57,158 bases of DNA from Pseudomonadota bacterium (GTDB taxonomy: Bacteria; Pseudomonadota; Gammaproteobacteria; Burkholderiales; Burkholderiaceae_C). The position numbers were made by a program, and so were the translations under genes. This document shows positions 1 to 9,000 of the stretch, one piece after another. The notes below the pieces were generated by a model that saw only the letters and a list, made by a program, of their open reading frames with translations, searched no databases and was not told the origin of the DNA. Position 1 is the stretch's first letter. Each line of letters begins with the position of its first letter. Where the stretch lies: NCBI GenBank assembly GCA_021792835.1, contig JAJYTY010000003.1:1-57158 (forward strand). Direction: 5' to 3'.

Positions 1-1
1 G

Positions 2-1564
2 GACCGCTCGTCGCTGAGTCTGCTCGATGTCGCTCCGAAGCTGCGCGCGGCGCTGGGCGAAGGCGACTGGGAGGGGGCGCTGCGCCTGCTGTGGGACCGC
101 CTGGAGACTCCTTTCGACCCCGCGGCCGCCAATGGGCTGGGGCAGGCGCTGGCGCGCTTCGTGCGCGAATGGGAGCGCTCGCAGGCCGGACTGTCGCGGC
201 TGCAGAAGCTGCAGGTACTGCGCGAGATCGAGGTCGTCGACGATCCGGCACAGGCGCTGCAACTGCTGCGCGCCACCAGTGATCGGTGGGCGGCGCTGCG
301 CGAACGCGCGCAGCCGCAGCCGGCTCCCGAGGCGCCGCCGCCGCGCCGGGGGGGGACGTGGAAGCGAGCGTGGCTGGATGCCGTGCGCATGGCCGAGCAG
401 GCCTACGCCGAACAGCCGCAGATCCAGCAGCAGGCACGGGCGTTGCTGGCCGACGCTTCGGAGGTGGAGCAGATCGGCGGCGCGCTTGCGGCGCAGGCGC
501 AGACCCTGTGGGACGCCTGCGAGCACTGGCAGGCCGGCAGCGCAAGCGCGCGCGCGGCGATGCTGGAAGCCGTCCGCCTGCTGCTCGACAACGTGGCCGA
601 GCTGTTCGCACCGCAGCACTGGATCCAGGGCCAGATCGCCGCGCTGCACGGCGTGCTGCATGAGCCGCTCGATGCCCGGCGTCTGGAACAGGCGGTGCAG
701 GCACTCAAGGATCTGCTGGTGCACCAGGGGGTGCTGCAAAAGGCCGGCGACGATGCGCGCGCGCTGGCGCGCGAACTCATCGACATGGTGGTGCGCAGCC
801 TCGGCACCTACGTGCAGAACACCGAGGACTACGGCGAGCGGCTGCGCGCCGGCATGCGCGAACTCGACGAATCCGGCGACTGGCTGCGCGCCAAGTCGGT
901 GGTGCAGGGCATTCTCGCGCACAGCCAGCAGATGCTGGAGGACACGCGCAAGCTTCGCGTGTCCTTCGCCGAGGCGCAGGAGCAACTGCAGCAGGCGCGC
1001 AGCCGGGCGCGCACGCTGGAGTCCGAGCTCGAGCAGATCAGCGAGCTGATCCAGCAGGACCCGCTGACCGGCGCGCTGAATCGGCGTGGCCTGGAACTGT
1101 CCTTCCGGCGCGAGGCCGCGCGCTCGTCGCGCAGTGGCGAGCCGTTGTGCATGGCGATGGTCGACCTGGATTTCTTCAAGCGCATCAACGACCAGTACGG
1201 GCATGACACCGGCGACGCCGTGCTGCGCGAGCTGGTGCAGGTGCTGCGCGGCGAACTGCGCCCCACCGACGTGGTCGCGCGCATGGGCGGCGAGGAATTC
1301 CTGCTGCTGCTGCCGGGCGAGGATGAGCAGGGCGGTCTCGAAGTGCTGCAGCGCGTGCAGCGCGTGTTCAACTCCCGCCGCTTCACCCATGCGCAGCAAC
1401 CGGCGGGCATCGTCGCGCGCTTCAGCGGCGGGGTCGGGTGCTGGAGCCCGGGAGAGGAGTTCGAGCAGGTCTACGCGCGGGTCGACCAGGCCCTGCTGCA
1501 GGCGAAGGCGGCAGGACGCGACCGCGTCGAGGTGGCACCGCGCGCCGAACCGGCGACCGGCTGA
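2..1564 (+). CDS. GGDEF-domain diguanylate cyclase, 5'-truncated by the window edge
   Basis: The reading frame is open from base 2, so the true start lies upstream and the visible 520 codons are the C-terminal part. The N-terminal portion is helical and Gln/Ala/Leu rich, with a coiled-coil-like stretch at about bases 950-1060 just before the catalytic domain. The GGDEF domain occupies about bases 1060-1520. Its active-site loop reads GGEEF (about 1286-1300), a functional variant. An RxxD inhibitory site (RPTD) sits five residues upstream, so product feedback by c-di-GMP is expected. No transmembrane segment or recognisable sensor domain is visible. An 8-G run at 348-355 is read through in frame. 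It lies 81 bp upstream of fliL, which suggests a link to motility control, but the signal it senses cannot be told from the sequence. Confidence 0.9.
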   Translation, partial: DRSSLSLLDVAPKLRAALGEGDWEGALRLLWDRLETPFDPAAANGLGQALARFVREWERSQAGLSRLQKLQVLREIEVVDDPAQALQLLRATSDRWAALRERAQPQPAPEAPPPRRGGTWKRAWLDAVRMAEQAYAEQPQIQQQARALLADASEVEQIGGALAAQAQTLWDACEHWQAGSASARAAMLEAVRLLLDNVAELFAPQHWIQGQIAALHGVLHEPLDARRLEQAVQALKDLLVHQGVLQKAGDDARALARELIDMVVRSLGTYVQNTEDYGERLRAGMRELDESGDWLRAKSVVQGILAHSQQMLEDTRKLRVSFAEAQEQLQQARSRARTLESELEQISELIQQDPLTGALNRRGLELSFRREAARSSRSGEPLCMAMVDLDFFKRINDQYGHDTGDAVLRELVQVLRGELRPTDVVARMGGEEFLLLLPGEDEQGGLEVLQRVQRVFNSRRFTHAQQPAGIVARFSGGVGCWSPGEEFEQVYARVDQALLQAKAAGRDRVEVAPRAEPATG

Positions 1565-1645
1565 ACGCCGCGGCGCAACTGCGGAGTTCCATTGGATTTC
1601 ATTTGATTCACCCGTTTCTTTCGTTCAAGTACTGCGCGAGTCGAC

Positions 1646-2155
1646 ATGGCAACCAAGACCAAGGAAGAGGCCCCGGCGAAGAAGAAGTCGGGCATGGGAA
1701 AACTGATCGTGATCATCGTGCTGCTGCTGGTGCTGCTGGCAGCCGGCGGCGGCGCCGCGTGGTGGTTCCTGATCCACCAGAAGGAGCACAAGGGACCGGA
1801 GAAGCCCGTCGCAGCGGCCCCGAAGCCGGCGCATTTCATCAGCCTGCAGCCTTTCGTGACCAACGTCCAGAGCACCGACGGCCAGGTGCATTACCTGCAG
1901 GTCACGATCGACCTGAAGGTCGAGGACCCGAAGACCGACGAGCAGGTCAAGCAACTGATGCCGGAGATCCGCAGCGCCATTCTCAACGTCCTGGCCGCGC
2001 AGCAGGCCGCGACCGTGACGCAGGAGGCCACGCGCGACAAGCTGCGCGCGACCATCCTGGCGCAGGTCAACCAGATCCTGCGCAGCGGCTTCGACAACAC
2101 CTCGAAGACCCCGCCGATCAGCGGGGTGTATTTCTCGGGTTTCGTGATGCAGTGA
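1646..2155 (+). CDS. fliL: flagellar basal body-associated protein FliL
   Basis: A 169-residue protein with a short Lys-rich cytoplasmic tail (residues 1-18), one transmembrane helix (about 19-45, with a GGGAAWWF end) and a periplasmic FliL domain ending in the family-typical GVYFSGFVMQ. FliL is an inner-membrane protein next to the stator units and the MS ring that supports torque and swarming. Length and topology are normal for the family. In most proteobacteria fliL is followed at once by fliM and fliN. Here it is followed by about 150 bp without a gene and then an unrelated repressor, so the flagellar operon ends or was interrupted at this point. Confidence 0.93.
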   Translation: MATKTKEEAPAKKKSGMGKLIVIIVLLLVLLAAGGGAAWWFLIHQKEHKGPEKPVAAAPKPAHFISLQPFVTNVQSTDGQVHYLQVTIDLKVEDPKTDEQVKQLMPEIRSAILNVLAAQQAATVTQEATRDKLRATILAQVNQILRSGFDNTSKTPPISGVYFSGFVMQ

Positions 2156-2308
2156 CGGACTGCCGTGCTCCGACCCGAAGCACCGGGCCGGCGCCACGGC
2201 TGCGACTTCCCGGACGTTGCGGGAGGCAACATGTGTCAGCGGATATCGCTGCGCAGGGTGAACACCCCGCGGTGCGCCGCGCACGACGCGCACCGGGGCT
2301 TGTGGTCA

Positions 2309-2324
2309 TACGACGCGCGTCGTA
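2309..2324. promoter_or_regulatory. BlaI/CopY-type operator 1
   Basis: Perfect 16-bp palindrome TACGACGCGCGTCGTA (arms TACGACG/CGTCGTA around CG). It ends 10 bp before the start codon of the BlaI-family repressor. A near-identical palindrome lies at 3640-3655. No Shine-Dalgarno sequence fits between palindrome and start codon, so the transcript may be leaderless or nearly so. It is inferred to be the autoregulatory operator. Confidence 0.7.
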
Positions 2325-2334
2325 ATCTTCGCGC

Positions 2335-2730
2335 ATGCCGGATTTCCGTCTCCCTGCGGACGACCTCGAGTACGCGGTGCTGAGCGCACTGTGGGAGCGC
2401 GGCGTCGCCTCGGTGCGCGATCTGTACGAGCAGGTCGGAGCACCCGCCGGGCTGGTCTACACGACGATTGCCAAGGTGGTCGACCGCCTGCGCGACAAGG
2501 GCCTGGTCGAGCGCAGCCGGGCCGGCGCCGCCTTCGTCTACGCACCGGCGGTGCAGCGCGAGACCGTCGAGTCGGCGCGCGCGCGCCATATGGTGGACCG
2601 CTTTCTCGGCGCGCGGCCGCGCGCCGCGGTTGCCGCGCTGGTCGAGGCCGTCGACGAAATCGATCCGCAACTGCTGCACGAACTCGAGCGCGCGATCCGC
2701 AGCAAGAGGAGATCCGGCCATGGGACGTGA
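2335..2730 (+). CDS. BlaI/MecI/CopY-family transcriptional repressor
   Basis: A 131-residue winged-helix repressor. The helix-turn-helix lies at about residues 10-60, with the family pattern of Leu-rich helix 1, an Ala/Gly turn and a recognition helix ending in YTTIAKVVDRL. A C-terminal dimerisation region follows. It has no Cys residues, so the CxCx4CxC copper site of classical CopY is absent and release is expected by proteolysis, as in BlaI/BlaR1. The gene overlaps the downstream M56 protease gene by 11 bp. Palindromes at 2309-2324 and 3640-3655 are probable binding sites, making it the likely repressor of its own operon and of the efflux genes that follow. The inducer is unknown; nothing in the region is a beta-lactamase. 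Confidence 0.88.
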   Translation: MPDFRLPADDLEYAVLSALWERGVASVRDLYEQVGAPAGLVYTTIAKVVDRLRDKGLVERSRAGAAFVYAPAVQRETVESARARHMVDRFLGARPRAAVAALVEAVDEIDPQLLHELERAIRSKRRSGHGT

Positions 2731-3613
2731 GACCCTGCTCACGCTGCTGTTGCTGCTGTTCGGCGGACTCGCCGCGCAGCCGCTGTCCCTGCTGCCTCGC
2801 AAGCCGCCACCGGAGGAGGCGCCATGCATCGCCGAACGCCGGGCCTGGATCGCCTTGTGGCTGCCGGTCCTGCCGACCATGCTGGCGGCGGCCTGGTTGT
2901 GTGGTTGGGCGCTGCGCGAACCCGACCCGGTGCATGCGCGCTTCGACCACGGCCTGGTGATCGCGGCGAGCCTGCCGTTCGCCTGGATCGCGTTGCGCGC
3001 GGCGCTGCGCGCGGCCTGGGTGCTGCTGCTTCCCGATCCGGCGGATCTGCCGATCTGTACCGTCGGGATCCTGCGTCCGCGAATCCTGTTCTCCCCATTC
3101 CTGGCCCGCGCGCTGGACGAGGAACAGATCCGCGCCGCCTGGGCGCACGAGCAGGCGCATGTGCGCCACCTCGATCCGCTGCGCATCTGGCTGGCGCAGA
3201 TTGCCACCGACCTGCAGTGGCCGTGGCCGCAGGCGCCACGGCGCCTGCAGCGCTGGCTGAGAATCCTCGAGTGCGCGCGCGACGACGAGGCCCGCGAGCT
3301 CGGCACCAGCGGCGTCGACCTGGCGGCGGTCATCGTGGCGACTGCCCGCCGGCTGCCTTCGGCCGCGGGGCAGGCTCGCCGCGGCGCGCCCGCGCTCGCG
3401 GCGCTGCTCGATGACCCCGCGTTGCTGCAGCTGCGCGTGTCGCGCCTGCTCGCGCCGGCGCCGCAGGGCGCCACGCTCGCGGTGGCGCGACGGCTCGGCG
3501 AGCCCACGCTGCTCGGCATCGGCGCGCTCGTGCTGGCGGTCTCGCTGGCGCTCGGGGTGGTGTACGGCCACGCGCTGGTGCATCCGTTCCTGGCCTGGAC
3601 GAGGACCGTCTGA
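2720..3613 (+). CDS. M56-family (BlaR1-like) membrane metalloprotease
   Basis: The start at 2720 is chosen because AGGAGA (2706-2711) is correctly spaced and the gene then overlaps blaI, a usual coupling. The 297 residues show three N-terminal transmembrane stretches, a cytoplasmic loop with the zinc motif HEQAH (HExxH; context WAHEQAHVRHLDP) and a last helix near the C-terminus. This is the integral-membrane protease part of BlaR1/MecR1. The C-terminal penicillin-binding sensor domain of BlaR1 (about 250 residues) is absent. The protein therefore probably cleaves the upstream repressor in response to a different envelope signal. Pairing with RND efflux genes suggests a metal or toxic-compound stimulus, which is an inference. 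Confidence 0.82.
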   Translation: MGRETLLTLLLLLFGGLAAQPLSLLPRKPPPEEAPCIAERRAWIALWLPVLPTMLAAAWLCGWALREPDPVHARFDHGLVIAASLPFAWIALRAALRAAWVLLLPDPADLPICTVGILRPRILFSPFLARALDEEQIRAAWAHEQAHVRHLDPLRIWLAQIATDLQWPWPQAPRRLQRWLRILECARDDEARELGTSGVDLAAVIVATARRLPSAAGQARRGAPALAALLDDPALLQLRVSRLLAPAPQGATLAVARRLGEPTLLGIGALVLAVSLALGVVYGHALVHPFLAWTRTV

Positions 3614-3639
3614 TGCCGCCCCGCGATGCGCCGCATTAC

Positions 3640-3655
3640 TACGACAAATGTCGTA
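3640..3655. promoter_or_regulatory. BlaI/CopY-type operator 2
   Basis: Inverted repeat TACGACA-AA-TGTCGTA, ending 7 bp before the first possible start of the outer-membrane efflux gene. It matches operator 1 at 13 of 16 positions (all but the two centre-flanking pairs' inner bases) and contains GACAAATGTC, which fits the CopY box KACANNTGTM. Its position shows that the repressor very likely controls the efflux genes. Confidence 0.72.
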
Positions 3656-3662
3656 ACAACTG

Positions 3663-5024
3663 ATGGCCGCGATGCCGATGAACAAGGCCCTGACCGGCGC
3701 CATGCTCGCATGCGCGCTGCTTGCCGGCTGCGCCAGCTATACGCCGCGGCCCCTGCACCCGCGGCGCAGCGCAAGCGCGCTGCGCCAGCGCAGTCTGTCC
3801 GATCCCCGGCTGCTGCGCTTCCTCGCCGTCGAGCAGCACCGAAGCGCCGCGCCGCGCTGGAACCTGGCCACGCTGAGCCTGGTTGCCGTGTACGAGCGCC
3901 CGGACATGCCGATCGCCCGCGCGCGCCTGGGCGAGGCGCGCGCCGCTGCGATCACCGCGGCCGAACTTCCGAATCCGACGCTGTCGATCGCGCCGACCTA
4001 CGACGCGAGCAGCCACGGATGGAAGGTGGGTCCGCTGATCGACTTCCTGCTCGAGCCCTACGGCGCGCGCCCGGCACGCGTCGCGCGTGCGCACGCGCTC
4101 GCCGATGCGGCCCGGCAGGGCATCTCCATCGCCTCGTGGGGCTTGCGCGCCCGCGTGCGCAGCGCGCTGATCGAGCTGTGGTCCTCGCGCGCGGCGCTGC
4201 GCCTGGCCGAGCAGCGAAGCGCATTGGCGGCGCGCTACCGCGACGCGCTCGTGCAGCGCCTGCGAGCCGGCATGGTCTCGGCCACCGCAGTGTCGGCGGC
4301 CACGCTGGACTGGCAGCGGGCCGAGCTGCGCCTCGCCGAGGGCCGCCGGCGCGAGCGCCTGGCACGCGCCGCGCTGGCCACGGCGATCGGTGTTCCGGAC
4401 CATGCGCTGGACGGCGTTCGTCTCGACCTGCGCGGCATCGCCCATCCGCGGCGCCCGGGCCGTCTCGAGGGCCTGATCGGCGCGGCGCTGGTGTCGCGCC
4501 CCGACGTGCTGCAGGCCCTGGCGCGCTACCAGGCGGCGCAGCAGGCCCTGCGACTCGCGGTGGCACAGCAGTACCCGTGGTTCGAGATCGGTCCCGGCTA
4601 CCACTACGACCAGGGAGACAACAAGTTCATCGTGTCGATCTCGCTGCCTCTGCCGCTGCTCAACCGCAACCAGGGGCCGATCGCGCAGGCTCGCGCGGGG
4701 CGCAGGCTCGCCGCCGAGCAATTCATCGCGGTGCAGGCGAGGGCGCTGGCCGGGATCGACCAGGCACGCGCGGATTGGCGTGCCAGCGAGCAGGAGCTGC
4801 TGCGCGCGCGCCGCCTGCGCGCCGCCGCGGCGCGGCAGCTGGGTCGCCAGCGCGCGCGCTACGCCGCCGGCAGCATCGGGCGGCTGCGCCTGCTCGGTGC
4901 CGAGCGGGCTTTCGTGCAGGCGCGCCAGCTCACCCTGGCGGCGTCGCTGCACCAGCGCAGGGCGCTGGGAGCGCTCGAATCGGCGCTGTACCGTCCCTTC
5001 CTCGTCGCCCAACGGAGCCGATGA
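3663..5024 (+). CDS. TolC-family outer-membrane efflux lipoprotein (CusC/CzcC-like)
   Basis: A 453-residue outer-membrane factor. The N-terminus is a lipoprotein signal with lipobox LLAGC (Cys about residue 23), followed by two outer-membrane efflux repeats rich in long Ala/Arg/Leu helices. It would form the trimeric exit duct of a tripartite pump. In-frame ATGs at 3663, 3672 and 3678 are all possible; none has a good ribosome site, and operator 2 lies immediately upstream. The stop overlaps the next start (ATGA at 5021-5024). It belongs to the 3663-9186 efflux operon. Substrate class is inferred from the heavy-metal-type RND partner. Confidence 0.87.
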   Translation: MAAMPMNKALTGAMLACALLAGCASYTPRPLHPRRSASALRQRSLSDPRLLRFLAVEQHRSAAPRWNLATLSLVAVYERPDMPIARARLGEARAAAITAAELPNPTLSIAPTYDASSHGWKVGPLIDFLLEPYGARPARVARAHALADAARQGISIASWGLRARVRSALIELWSSRAALRLAEQRSALAARYRDALVQRLRAGMVSATAVSAATLDWQRAELRLAEGRRRERLARAALATAIGVPDHALDGVRLDLRGIAHPRRPGRLEGLIGAALVSRPDVLQALARYQAAQQALRLAVAQQYPWFEIGPGYHYDQGDNKFIVSISLPLPLLNRNQGPIAQARAGRRLAAEQFIAVQARALAGIDQARADWRASEQELLRARRLRAAAARQLGRQRARYAAGSIGRLRLLGAERAFVQARQLTLAASLHQRRALGALESALYRPFLVAQRSR

Positions 5025-6070
5025 TGCGTAGAACCGTCCCAACACGCGTCGTCCTGGCGCTGGCCGCGATCGCCGTCACCGGCAGTGCCTGTGCGGCGCC
5101 GTCGACCGGCATCACGCTGGACGCGAAGTCCATGGCGGCGGGCCGGATCCACACCGCGCCGCTGCAGGCGGCCGAGGCTGCGCGACGTGTCGCGGCCTAC
5201 GGCGTGGTGCTCGACCCGGGCCCGCTGCTGCGCGTTGCGGCCGACATCGCCGCCGCGCGCAGCCGCGTCGCCGTGGCGGCCGCGCAGCTTGTGCCGGCGC
5301 GCGCCCAGGCGCTGCGCGCGTCCAGGCTTTACCGGGACGGGCACAACGTCTCCCAGGCGCATTACCAGGATGCGCTGGCACGCCTGCGGGTGGCCGAGGC
5401 CGGAGCGTCGGAGGCACGCGCGCAGGCGCGTGCCATCACCGCACGCGCGCGTTCCGACTGGGGCGCGCGCCTTGCCGCGGCCGCGGCCGGCGACAGTGCG
5501 CCGCTGCCGCAACTCGAACGGGGTTCGCTGCGCCTGGTCGAGGCCAGCGTCGCGCTGGGCGCATCGCTGCCGGCAGCGCTCGAGCCGCCGGTCGCGGTGC
5601 TTCCGGACGGCGCGCATGTGCGACTGCGGGTGGTGGGCCCGGCGCCGCGCGCCGCCGCGTCGATCGCGGGCCCCGGCGTGTACTGCGTGATGCCCGCCGA
5701 AGCGGCGGCGCCGATCGGTACCCCGCTGGCCTTGCAGCTGCAAGCCAGCCGCAGGCAGCCCGGTGTGCTGGTACCGGCCTCGGCCGTGGTGTGGCACGGC
5801 GGGCGCGCGCTCGTCTATGTGCAGCGCGGGGCCTCCTCGTTCACGCCGGTGGCGATCGCCATGCCAGCCGGCGCACGCGGCGGCTACTTCGTGTCGCGGC
5901 GCGCGGCACCCGAGTTGCGCCCCGGGCAACGCATCGTCGTCGCCGGCGCCGAGCTGTTGTATTCGGCCTCGCGCTCGGCGCCACCGCCTGCCGCCGCTGC
6001 CGCTGCCGCTGCCGCGCCCGGGCACGCGGCCGGCGGCGTGGGCCGGGGCGCCGCCCGCGGCGCGCGCTGA
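5021..6070 (+). CDS. RND efflux periplasmic adaptor (membrane fusion protein), divergent
   Basis: 349 residues with a Sec signal peptide ending near ACAAP (about residue 27). The start at 5021 overlaps the previous stop. A helical hairpin rich in Ala/Arg (about 65-150) and a beta-barrel/membrane-proximal region (about 190-310) follow the adaptor plan. The tail is a low-complexity run of Ala after residue 320. It is shorter than typical CusB (about 400-500) and lacks the N-terminal Met/His metal-binding domain present in the second adaptor of this window (54807). Position between a TolC-like gene and an RND pump supports the assignment more strongly than sequence motifs do. Confidence 0.75.
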   Translation: MMRRTVPTRVVLALAAIAVTGSACAAPSTGITLDAKSMAAGRIHTAPLQAAEAARRVAAYGVVLDPGPLLRVAADIAAARSRVAVAAAQLVPARAQALRASRLYRDGHNVSQAHYQDALARLRVAEAGASEARAQARAITARARSDWGARLAAAAAGDSAPLPQLERGSLRLVEASVALGASLPAALEPPVAVLPDGAHVRLRVVGPAPRAAASIAGPGVYCVMPAEAAAPIGTPLALQLQASRRQPGVLVPASAVVWHGGRALVYVQRGASSFTPVAIAMPAGARGGYFVSRRAAPELRPGQRIVVAGAELLYSASRSAPPPAAAAAAAAAPGHAAGGVGRGAARGAR

Positions 6071-6081
6071 AGGGGGCGTCG

Positions 6082-9000
6082 ATGCGCGCGATCATCGCCT
6101 TCTGCCTGCGCTTTCACCGCCTGGTGCTGGTGGCTGCGCTGGGGTTGAGCCTGCTCGGGGTGCTGGCAGTGATGCGCGCGCCCTATGACGTCTTCCCCGA
6201 ATTCGGCCAGCCGACGGTCACGGTGGAGACCAACGTCGCCGGGCTGGCGCCGCGCCAGATCGAGGCGCTGGTGACCACGCCGGTGGAGGATGCGATCAAC
6301 GGAATTCCCGGCCTGACCACGCTGCGCTCGACGTCGATGGAAGGGCTGTCGGTGGTCGACGCGGTGTTCTCCGGGCACAGCAACGTGTACCGCGACCAGC
6401 AACTGGTGGCGCAGCGAATCGCGTCGCTGCCGGCGTCGCTGCCGCCACACGCGACCCCGGTGATCGCGCCGCTGCAATCGTCGACCGGGGTCGCGCTGTC
6501 GATCGGACTGGCGTCCAGGCGCATGTCCCTGATGCACCTGACCGAGCTTGCACGCTGGACCATCCGGCCCGCGCTGCTGGCCGTGCCGGGGGTTTCCAAG
6601 GTGGTGATCTTCGGCGCCCGACCGGAGCAGTTGCAGGTGCAGTTCGACCCCGCACGGCTGGCCTCGCTGCACCTCGGGCTGGGCCAGTTGAGCGCCGCGG
6701 CCGCGGCGTCGAGCAGGGTGCTCGGGGCAGGGGTCGTGGACACGCCGAACCAGCAACTGTTCCTGATGAGCCACGGCCAGGCGACGACGCCGGCGCGGCT
6801 GGCCGACAGCGTGCTGCTGCGCCGCGACCACCACAGCCTGACCCTGGGCGAGGTCGCGCGGGTCGTCGCGGCACCGCCGCCAGCCATCGGGGGCGCGCTG
6901 GTGGGCACGCATCCCGGGCTGCTGCTGGTGGTGGGCACGCAGTACGGGGCGAACACGCTGGCCGTGACCCGCGGGCTGGACCGCGTGCTCGGCTCGATGG
7001 CGCCGGTGTTGCGGCACGACGGCGTGCAGGTCCTGGCCGACGGCCTGCGCCCGGCATCGTTCATCGATTCGGCGCTGCGCGACGTGCGTGACTCGTTGGC
7101 CATCGGCGGCGTGCTGATCGCCATCGTGCTGTACCTGGCGCTGCGCAACTGGCGCACCGCGGCGGTGTCCTTCGCGGCGATCCCGCTTTCGCTGCTGGCC
7201 GCGGCGATGGTGCTGGTGCACCTCGGCCTGAGCCTGAACACCTTGTCGCTCGGCGGGCTGGCGATCGCGCTGGGCGAGGTCGTCGACGATGCCGTCGTCG
7301 GGGTCGAGAACATCCACCGCCGGCTTCGCGAGAACCGCGCACTGGCGCACCCGCGGCCGGTGCACGAGGTCATGCTCAAGGCCACGCTCGAGGTGCGCAA
7401 GGCGGTGATCTACGCGACCTTCGCGGTGGTGGTCGTGTTCCTGCCGGTGCTGCGCCTGAGCGGAGTGGCAGGGCGGCTGTTCACGCCGCTGGCGCTGGCC
7501 TACATGTTCGCCATCCTGGCCTCGCTGGTCGTCGCGCTGACGGTCACGCCGGCGCTGGCCATGCTGCTGCTGGGCAGGAGCCGGCTCGACCCCGCCGATC
7601 CACCGCCGGTGGCGCGGGCCAAGCGCGCCTATGCGCGCGTGCTGGGCGCCGTGCATGCGCGCGCCGGCGCGGTCATCACGGTGGTGGTGCTGATGGTCGC
7701 GGCCGGACTGGCCAGCGTGCCGCTGCTGCGCACGAGCTTTCTTCCGCACTTCAACGAGAACGACCTGATCCTGCACTTCCAGACCGCCCCGGGGACTTCG
7801 CTGGCCACGACGGGGCGCATCGCCGAACGGGCGGTGGGGATCATCGAGCGCATGCCCGAGGTCGCACACGTGGTCGCGCACTACGGACGCGCGCACCTTT
7901 CCAACGGAGCCGCACCGACCGACAAGGCGGAGATCGACATCGGACTCAGCGCGATGGGGCGCATGAACGGCCAGGCCTCCAAGCGCCGCATCCTCGATGC
8001 CGTACGCGGAGCGCCGGGCGTGCGCTGGTGGGCCAACACCTTTCTCACCGAGCGCATCCACGAGACCCTCTCGGGGGTGACCGCGCCGGTGGTGGTGACC
8101 ATCTACGGGCGCAGCCTGCATGCGCTGAACGACGACGCGCGCCGGGTCGCGGCAGCGCTGCGGGCGATTCCGGGAGCCGCCGGGGTCCGCATCGAGGCCC
8201 CGCCGGGGACCCCGGAACTGTCGATCCGCCTCGATCGCGCGGCGCTCGCGCGCTACGGCCTGAGCTCGGCCCAGGTGCTGCGCGCGATCCAGACCTGCTA
8301 TCGCGGGCGCACGGTCGGCCGCGTCTATACCGCGGGGGCTTCGCTGCCGATCGTCGTCGTGCTGCCGCCGTCGCTGCGGGCGGATCCGACGGCCATTTCC
8401 GACGTACCGCTGGTCGACGCCTCGGGGGCGGTCGTGCGCCTGGGCGCGCTGGCGAGCATTCGCGAGCGATCCGGCGAATCCCTGATCCTGCACCGCGGCG
8501 CGCAGCGCGTGCAACTGGTCACCGCCAACGTCGACGGCAGCGCGTCGCGCTTCGTGGCACGGGCCCGCAGGAGCCTGGGCAGGCTCGCATTGCGCCGCGG
8601 CGATTACCTGCGGGTCGGTGGCACCGCGACGGCATCGGGCAGGGCGCGCCTGCAACTGGCCATCGATTCCGGGCTCGCGCTGGTGGCGGTCCTGGGCCTG
8701 CTGGTCGTCGCCTTGCGCGAGGGCCGCAGCGTCGTGCTGCTGGCGCTCAACGTGCCCTTCGCACTGGTCGGTGGAATCGCGGCGATCTGGGCTGCCGGGC
8801 TTGCAGTCTCCCTGGGCGCAGCGGTGGGATTCGTCACCGTGTTCGGCATCACGCTGCGCAACGGCATCATGTTGCTGGCGCACTATCGATCGCTGGTGGT
8901 CGACGAGGGGTTGCCGTGGTCCTGGGAGACCGCGCGGGCCGGCGCGATGCACCGGCTGGCGCCCATCCTGATGACCGCGCTGGTTACCGCGCTGGGCCTG

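Noticed and set aside
2335..3613. beta-lactam resistance regulators (blaI/blaR1)
   Set aside because: The M56 protein lacks the penicillin-binding sensor domain and no beta-lactamase gene is nearby; the operators point to efflux genes instead.
2236..3774. 512-codon minus-strand frame across blaI and the M56 gene
   Set aside because: It is a shadow of two well-supported plus-strand genes, with Ser/Arg/Ala-rich low-information translation.
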